The notes beneath the pieces are model-generated. The model had not been told where the DNA came from and ran no database searches. It saw nothing but the letters and a program-made list of their open reading frames with translations. The translations under genes and the position numbers were made by a program. A stretch of 17,547 bases of DNA, taken from contig CAZJWR010000070.1 of the NCBI GenBank assembly GCA_964549765.1, positions 1 to 17,547 on the forward strand. The letters run 5' to 3'. Position 1 is the first letter of the stretch. Every line of letters starts with the position of its first letter. Origin of the DNA: CAZJWR01 sp964549765 (GTDB lineage: Bacteria > Zixibacteria > MSB-5A5 > GN15 > JAAZOE01). Shown one piece after another: positions 13,037-17,547 of this stretch.

Positions 13037-14548
13037 ATGAAATGCATAGTAATGACGCTCTTCGCTGCGGGGCTGATCAGTGTCGCGGTGCCCGCGACGG
13101 CCCAAATGCAGATTACCACGGCCGACGACGCGCAAACCGTGGCAACCAACTGGATCGCTCTGATCGAGTACCTGAAAGGGGACTGGGGCGGACAGGCAGG
13201 AGCCGCCGTGGCCGACGTGGGAAAATTCACGCGCGGCGAACGGCTCCTGGGATATTTCTGCAGGGTCGAGCCCCGCGGGTATATTATCGTTTCCCTCCAA
13301 AAGAACCTGGCCCCGGTCAAGGCCTATTCGGCCACCTGCACCATCGACCCCCATTTCGACAAAGGTATGACCGATTTGATCAAGCTTAAGATGGAAGGCA
13401 TCCTGGATGCGATCGAAAGCAGGCTCGGACCAATCGATCAGCTCAAGGCAGGAAGCCTCGAAGCGATCCTCGACATCAACTACGCCAAGTCATGGACATT
13501 TCTCAATCGGGATATCGATGTCTTCAAGAGCGAACTTACACCCGGTCAAAAAATCAATTACCAGGAAGGCGGTATCCTGCTGGAAGCGGTCTGGCACCAG
13601 GGTGCCCCGTACAACGATCAGTGCCCCGACCATGGTTGCGGTGAGAGTCCGTGCATTCAGGGCGACAATGTCGTAGTGGGTTGTGTCGCGACTGCCGCCG
13701 GTCAGATTTTGCATCACTGGCACTGGCCGCCATATGGTTCGGGCGGTACGTACAGCAATGCCTACGACTGGCCGAATATGCCCGATTCTTTCATAGGGTG
13801 CACCTGGGACCCGAGCGAAGTCGACGCCGTGGCTGAGCTTTGCCATGAGGCCGGTCTGGCGTGCAGTATGGATTACGGTTGCGATGGCTCAACCGCTTTC
13901 CATATTGACATGGAGTCCGGATACGAGGGACCATTCCGAATTTCCCATGATTGCCGTATGAGGTATCGCTCGAATTTCGACTGGCCCGATTGGTGGGATA
14001 TGATAAAAGGACAGCTGAATGCCAACCGGCCGATTCAGTACGGGGTGAAGAATCATTCGATCGTGTGTGACGGCTGGCGGGTAGCGAGCGGCATCAACCA
14101 GTATCATATGAACTATGGTTGGGGCGGTTCCGTGCCGAATCCGGTCGATTATCCCGAATGGGCGGGCTATACGAACAGCAATGTCTGGTTTATCCTCGAC
14201 GCGCTTGTCTGGGGCGGGATACAGAGGGAAGAAATGATCGTTAATATCTTTCCCGATGTCGCCCTGGGCCCGACACCGTCGGGGACATATTCGCTGCAAT
14301 CGTTTCCGTATCGCTATGTCGACCGGGACGCAACCAGCGACGATGCCTTCTTCGCTGCGGGGCAGCATATCCAGTTTCTGCCGCATATCACTCTGACAGG
14401 TACCAGCACCACCGGCGGGCAAATTCGCATTGAAGGCACGGCAGCCGACAACACGATACTCTTTACCAGAGGTGATGAAAGCATTTGTATTCGCATTGCC
14501 GGCGGTGCGTTCACGCTGCGGAACGGCGGGACTGTCGTTTTCCGGTGA
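13037..14548 (+). CDS. Secreted C10 (streptopain-family) cysteine protease
   Basis: A 503-aa exported peptidase with propeptide. AAGGAG (13022-13027) lies nine bases before ATG and overlaps the stop of the upstream gene. The signal peptide ends near VPATAQ. Residues about 25-150 correspond to the Spi-like propeptide typical of this family. The catalytic domain (about 170-395) shows the nucleophile in NVVVGCVATAAGQI (Cys216) and His340 in VKNHSIVCDGW, followed by YHMNYGWGG, as in streptopain (SpeB). The last about 100 residues (GTYSLQSFPYRYVDRDA ... GGAFTLRNGG) are a separate beta-rich domain, possibly for surface retention. The protease cleaves proteins outside the cell; its target is unknown. 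It is 13 nt after the fibre gene and 48 nt before the dockerin gene, so co-expression is likely. Confidence 0.93.
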   Translation: MKCIVMTLFAAGLISVAVPATAQMQITTADDAQTVATNWIALIEYLKGDWGGQAGAAVADVGKFTRGERLLGYFCRVEPRGYIIVSLQKNLAPVKAYSATCTIDPHFDKGMTDLIKLKMEGILDAIESRLGPIDQLKAGSLEAILDINYAKSWTFLNRDIDVFKSELTPGQKINYQEGGILLEAVWHQGAPYNDQCPDHGCGESPCIQGDNVVVGCVATAAGQILHHWHWPPYGSGGTYSNAYDWPNMPDSFIGCTWDPSEVDAVAELCHEAGLACSMDYGCDGSTAFHIDMESGYEGPFRISHDCRMRYRSNFDWPDWWDMIKGQLNANRPIQYGVKNHSIVCDGWRVASGINQYHMNYGWGGSVPNPVDYPEWAGYTNSNVWFILDALVWGGIQREEMIVNIFPDVALGPTPSGTYSLQSFPYRYVDRDATSDDAFFAAGQHIQFLPHITLTGTSTTGGQIRIEGTAADNTILFTRGDESICIRIAGGAFTLRNGGTVVFR

Positions 14549-14560
14549 GGCCGGTTATGC

Positions 14561-14574
14561 CACAGCATGCTGTG
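14561..14574. other. 14-bp palindrome between operon genes
   Basis: CACAGCATGCTGTG is a perfect palindrome in the 48-base gap between the protease and dockerin genes. In RNA it would make a stem with almost no loop, so a DNA-binding role or mere chance are equally possible. Confidence 0.35.
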
Positions 14575-14596
14575 CGAGGACAAAGGAGAAATGAAA

Positions 14597-15082
14597 ATGA
14601 AACGTGCCTATAAAACGCTCGGAATGCTGCCGATGGTCGTCCTCTGCCTTGCAATTACGGGCATAATGTCGCTGACCTTCGGCGCGGACACTTCCCTCGG
14701 CGGCGAAACAATACAGCGACAAGTGATTTCCGGCGGTGGCGCGGTCAAAAGCAGCTCCGCGCACTTCGCCATGAGCTGGACGGTAGGCCAGCCATGGGTC
14801 GAGCCGGCGAGTTCGGATAATTTCGGCCTAATGCACGGTTTCTGGCACGAGACCACCGCGTCATCAAAATACATATGCGGCGACGCCAACGGCGATGAGG
14901 CCGTGAATATCGGCGACGCGGTATTCCTGATAAATTACATTTTCAAGGGCGGCCCGGCGCCCGATCCACTCTGTGCCGGTGACGCCGACGGCGATGATGC
15001 AGTCAATATCGGCGACGCCGTCTACCTGATAAATTATATTTTCAAGGGCGGTCCAGCCCCGGTGGTGGATTGTTGCCCGTAA
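14597..15082 (+). CDS. Small secreted dockerin protein
   Basis: A 161-aa exported protein. ATG 14597 is chosen: AAAGGAG (14582-14588) lies eight bases upstream, while in-frame ATG 14591 is only two bases from it. The signal peptide is MKRAYKTLGMLPMVVLCLAI and onward to FGA. Residues about 35-82 (VISGGGAVKSSSAHFAMSWT ... VGQPW ... GFWHE) form a short domain I have seen in similar secreted proteins but cannot name. The rest is a duplicated dockerin-like module (GDANGDEAVNIGDAVFLINY and GDADGDDAVNIGDAVYLINY, each followed by IFKGGPAP). It is the third gene of the operon. It lacks an enzyme domain; a docking or adaptor role is inferred. Confidence 0.85.
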   Translation: MKRAYKTLGMLPMVVLCLAITGIMSLTFGADTSLGGETIQRQVISGGGAVKSSSAHFAMSWTVGQPWVEPASSDNFGLMHGFWHETTASSKYICGDANGDEAVNIGDAVFLINYIFKGGPAPDPLCAGDADGDDAVNIGDAVYLINYIFKGGPAPVVDCCP

Positions 15083-15139
15083 GCCGCGTCTGAGCAGACT
15101 CTCAGTAATCCACTGATGAGAGGTATCGGCAAAATGAAA

Positions 15140-15162
15140 AGGCCGGCGATTACCGCCGGCCT
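15140..15162 (+). terminator. Operon terminator hairpin
   Basis: AGGCCGGCG (15140-15148), ATTAC loop, CGCCGGCCT (15154-15162), preceded by AAAATGAAA and followed by ATTCTCAT. A strong GC stem about 60 bases after the last stop codon; the U tail is poor, so efficiency is uncertain. Confidence 0.6.
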
Positions 15163-15444
15163 ATTCTCATCTGGCAGCGGTACGGTGCTCCCAACCTCTG
15201 AGTAAGTTCGTAATCCCCATAAATATCACGTTTTCCTGCACAAAAACTGTGCGCTCCGGGACGAGATGGAATCGCACACAATCCTGAAATTCGTTAAAGT
15301 AGGTTCAATAAAATACCTTCTTGAAAAGTTCGAGAAATAGCGATACCAATACGGGCCGATTTCTCCCGGTCAACATCGCATTTGTTGCCGGACGAATTAC
15401 GTTTGCCGCGATGAAGAAATCATTTCGGGCCTGACCTTTTAACC
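15163..15444. other. Intergenic region, no gene
   Basis: No supported ORF. The only notable string is GGACGAATT near 15392, which matches half of the 14-bp palindrome upstream of the operon promoter (10843-10856). Confidence 0.4.
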
Positions 15445-15473
15445 TTGACAATATGGAGTAACGGGTGTATTAT
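15445..15473 (+). promoter_or_regulatory. Sigma70-type promoter P3 of beta-roll protein gene
   Basis: TTGACA (15445-15450), exactly 17 bp, TATTAT (15468-15473). Transcription would start near 15480 and leave a leader of about 350 nt before the 15828 gene. Confidence 0.75.
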
Positions 15474-15827
15474 CATGCTAGGTCGCATTCCGTGGCCTGC
15501 TGACATATCACCTGGAATTCTCATCTCGACAAATTTCGTCGAATCCAATTATCGGTGGACCTTGATGAAGTCATGAGTAAGCGGGGCAAGCACACGTAGG
15601 CCATTCCGTTTCTTCAGGGATGGTTGTCTTTATTCGGGCAATTAGGCTATTTCATTTCTTTTGACTGACACCCTGCCTCATTAAGACATAGCCATGCACA
15701 ATGGGTAATTTCGGCACGCACGTATGCACACGCTCGGTCGTGCGTTTCCGTTTTGAGAGTGGACCTTGGTTCAATCGAGAATAGAAATCGACCATATTGA
15801 AAGTACAGTCAAACACAGGAGGATATC
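15474..15827 (+). other. Leader of the 15828 gene with possible attenuator
   Basis: ACGCACG (15716-15722) pairs with CGTGCGT (15739-15745), and the stem is followed by a T-rich run TTTCCGTTTT (to 15754). A hairpin plus U-rich tail between promoter and start codon resembles a leader terminator (attenuator). The evidence is moderate: the loop is 16 bases and the U run is broken. Confidence 0.4.
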
Positions 15828-17547
15828 ATGCACAAGATTACCAATTGGCTAATCGTGATGGTGGCGCTGTCATTGGCTATGCCGGTAATAGCCGAGGTGC
15901 CGCGGATGATGAATTATCAAGGCCATCTGACCGATGGTTCAGGGCAGGCCCTCGACACAACTGTCTCGATGACCTTCAGTATTTACGACGACTCAATCGG
16001 GAGCGGCGCCAAATGGACGGAAATACACCCGGTTGTTTCAGTTGATTCCGGCGGATTCTCGGTAATCTTGGGAGTCATCAATCCCATCGATGACACTGTG
16101 TTCGTCAGCGATGAGCGGTGGTTGGGCATCCGGGTGGGTTCTGATCCTGAAATATCACCTCGTGTACACCTGGTCTCAGTGCCTTATGCTTACAAAACTG
16201 GTGCGGTAGACGGTTTTAATCCCGGGCCTAACAACGTTGATTCCGGGATGTATACCTTTATCGCTGGGGATAGTAACAAGATCTTGGCAGACTATAGCTC
16301 TATCTGTGGCGGATTTGGCAACATTGTTGACATACAGGACCCAACCATCGATACGACGTTTGACACTACAGGCTTCGACGACTTGTATGAAAATTCCTAC
16401 CGTTTGTTTCCTACATCAGTTAAGGCTCGGTTGCCTCAGTGCGACATATGCGATCTTTTGACCGACGCCGCAGGCAATCTGCCTGGTAGCGACGTATGCG
16501 GAGGCTATAACAACCATGCGGGGGGGCCTGGATCATTCATTGGCGGGGGCTCTGCGAACGAGGCATTTAGAGCTTTTTCGACAGTAACCGGGGGCGGTTC
16601 AAACAAGGCGGATGGGTACTTTTCGACTATCGGCGGCGGCTACTGCAATCATACCTTATGGTCGACTTCCTACCCGGGCCAGCCGAACATAGACCAACAT
16701 ACGGCACAGACTATTGGTGGGGGTTGGAGCAACTGTTCGGATGCCAGGCTTTCCACTATCGGCGGGGGAGGTATGAACACGATTGAAACTGGCTCTCGTG
16801 AATCCACAATAGGGGGCGGAGGCGGCAACAGCATTCACAATTATGCACCATACGGGACTATTGCCGGAGGGCATGGCAACGCAATCTGGAGATATAGAGG
16901 CACAATCGCGGGCGGCTGGCATAATGTTGTCGTGGGGAATTATTCGACCATAGGTGGCGGCGGTTACAACGGAATCATGGAAAACGCTATTTTCTCAACT
17001 ATATCGGGCGGAGGGTGGACTGACAACTCGAACGTCGCTACCACAAGCAACCGGGTCTGGGATAATTTCGGGACAATTGGCGGTGGTGGAAACAACGACG
17101 CCGGATCAAGTGACGGGTTGCCTACGACTGCCATTTTCTGCACTGTTGGTGGCGGTGAGGCCAATCAGGCGACCGGAAATCACTCCACTATCGGGGGTGG
17201 CATTGAGAACGCGGCTTCCGGAGATACTTCGTTCGTCGGCGGCGGCTGGCGGAACCAGGCGCTTGGAAAATTCTCCACTATAGGCGGCGGCAGCGAGAAT
17301 TCTGCAGCCGGAGACTCTTCGTTTGTCGGCGGTGGCAATGCCAACTACGCCGATGCTCTTGGTGCTGTTGTCGGTGGTGGTACGGCGAACAATATCCCCG
17401 CCACCGCCGTTTACGGCACGATTTCTGGTGGATATGGAAACCAGGTAAACGCTGGCAACAGCACCGTTGGAGGGGGGGGGAGTAACCAGGCGAGCGGCCC
17501 CTACAGTACTATTGGGGGAGGCAATGATAACACGTCTGGTGGTAACT
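15828..17547 (+). CDS. Secreted beta-roll repeat adhesin-like protein (3' end beyond window)
   Basis: An incomplete protein of at least 573 residues with no stop before the right edge. AGGAGG (15817-15822) lies five bases before ATG. The signal peptide is MHKITNWLIVMVALSLAMPV, then IAE. Residues about 22-125 repeat the YQGxLTD domain of the 11398 protein (NYQGHLTDGSG ... FSIYDDS ... RWLGIRV ... VSVPYAYK). From about residue 160 onward there are 22 repeats of the form S-T-I-G-G-G-x-x-N-x-A-x-G. They are irregular at first, then become a steady 15-residue period (GDTSFVGGGWRNQALG, KFSTIGGGSENSAAG). This resembles YadA/Hep_Hag-type left-handed beta-rolls of adhesins. Extracellular attachment is inferred. 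Codon use is looser than in the upstream genes. Confidence 0.85.
   Translation, partial: MHKITNWLIVMVALSLAMPVIAEVPRMMNYQGHLTDGSGQALDTTVSMTFSIYDDSIGSGAKWTEIHPVVSVDSGGFSVILGVINPIDDTVFVSDERWLGIRVGSDPEISPRVHLVSVPYAYKTGAVDGFNPGPNNVDSGMYTFIAGDSNKILADYSSICGGFGNIVDIQDPTIDTTFDTTGFDDLYENSYRLFPTSVKARLPQCDICDLLTDAAGNLPGSDVCGGYNNHAGGPGSFIGGGSANEAFRAFSTVTGGGSNKADGYFSTIGGGYCNHTLWSTSYPGQPNIDQHTAQTIGGGWSNCSDARLSTIGGGGMNTIETGSRESTIGGGGGNSIHNYAPYGTIAGGHGNAIWRYRGTIAGGWHNVVVGNYSTIGGGGYNGIMENAIFSTISGGGWTDNSNVATTSNRVWDNFGTIGGGGNNDAGSSDGLPTTAIFCTVGGGEANQATGNHSTIGGGIENAASGDTSFVGGGWRNQALGKFSTIGGGSENSAAGDSSFVGGGNANYADALGAVVGGGTANNIPATAVYGTISGGYGNQVNAGNSTVGGGGSNQASGPYSTIGGGNDNTSGGN
16302..17547 (+). repeat. 22-copy (I/V)GGGxxN repeat array
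   Basis: Each unit has I/V-(G/S/A/C/T)-G-G-x-x-N. The first eight are spaced irregularly, and some are separated by insertions of 20 or more residues; the last eight lie 15 residues (45 bp) apart or close to it. A run of nine G (17472-17480) lies inside one unit. The array continues beyond the window. Confidence 0.85.

Overview
The window most resembles a candidate-phylum bacterium of the Zixibacteria type. This is an inference from protein style, not from a marker gene. The signs are duplicated dockerin-like modules built on NIGDAVxLINYIFKGGPAP, a FlgD/Por-type C-terminal module starting FALSQNRPNPFNPS, and secreted proteins that begin with a YQGxLTD domain. Nearly everything encoded here is secreted or envelope-attached. 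There are no rRNA or tRNA genes, CRISPR arrays, transposases or phage genes that I can recognise.

Layout. Positions 1-245 hold no gene I can support. A near-consensus promoter at 246-273 is followed by an unusually long (about 880 nt) structured leader with tandem repeats, hairpins, two very strong Shine-Dalgarno sites and tiny ORFs. After it comes a 1615-aa multidomain surface protein (1162-6009): beta-helix, cohesin-like, about seven Ig-like units, degenerate dockerin, cohesin-like, sorting domain. Next is a 661-aa secreted protein (6138-8123) whose cohesin-like domain is interrupted by 13 tandem 14-residue Trp/Cys repeats; FN3-like domains and a dockerin follow. After a strong terminator and about 600 nt of gene-poor DNA, a GNAT acetyltransferase (minus strand) and a membrane-anchored metallophosphoesterase (plus strand) diverge from a shared control region.

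A second consensus promoter (11051-11079) with a leader of about 310 nt drives a compact three-gene operon: a tail-fibre-like secreted protein (11398-13023), a C10 (streptopain-like) cysteine protease (13037-14548) and a small dockerin protein (14597-15082), ended by a hairpin terminator (15140-15162). A third consensus promoter (15445-15473), again with a long leader, precedes a secreted beta-roll repeat protein (15828 to the right edge, incomplete) that shares its N-terminal domain with the 11398 protein.

How they may work together (inference): cohesin-like and dockerin-like modules, a secreted protease and repeat adhesins suggest a cell-surface assembly or adhesion system. The three surface-protein units have closely similar promoters and long leaders, so they may be expressed together. 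The most unusual items are the Trp/Cys repeat inside the 6138-8123 protein, the structured leader at 280-1161, and small non-coding sequence motifs (CTGGGAAC; a 20-bp dispersed inverted repeat) confined to intergenic DNA.
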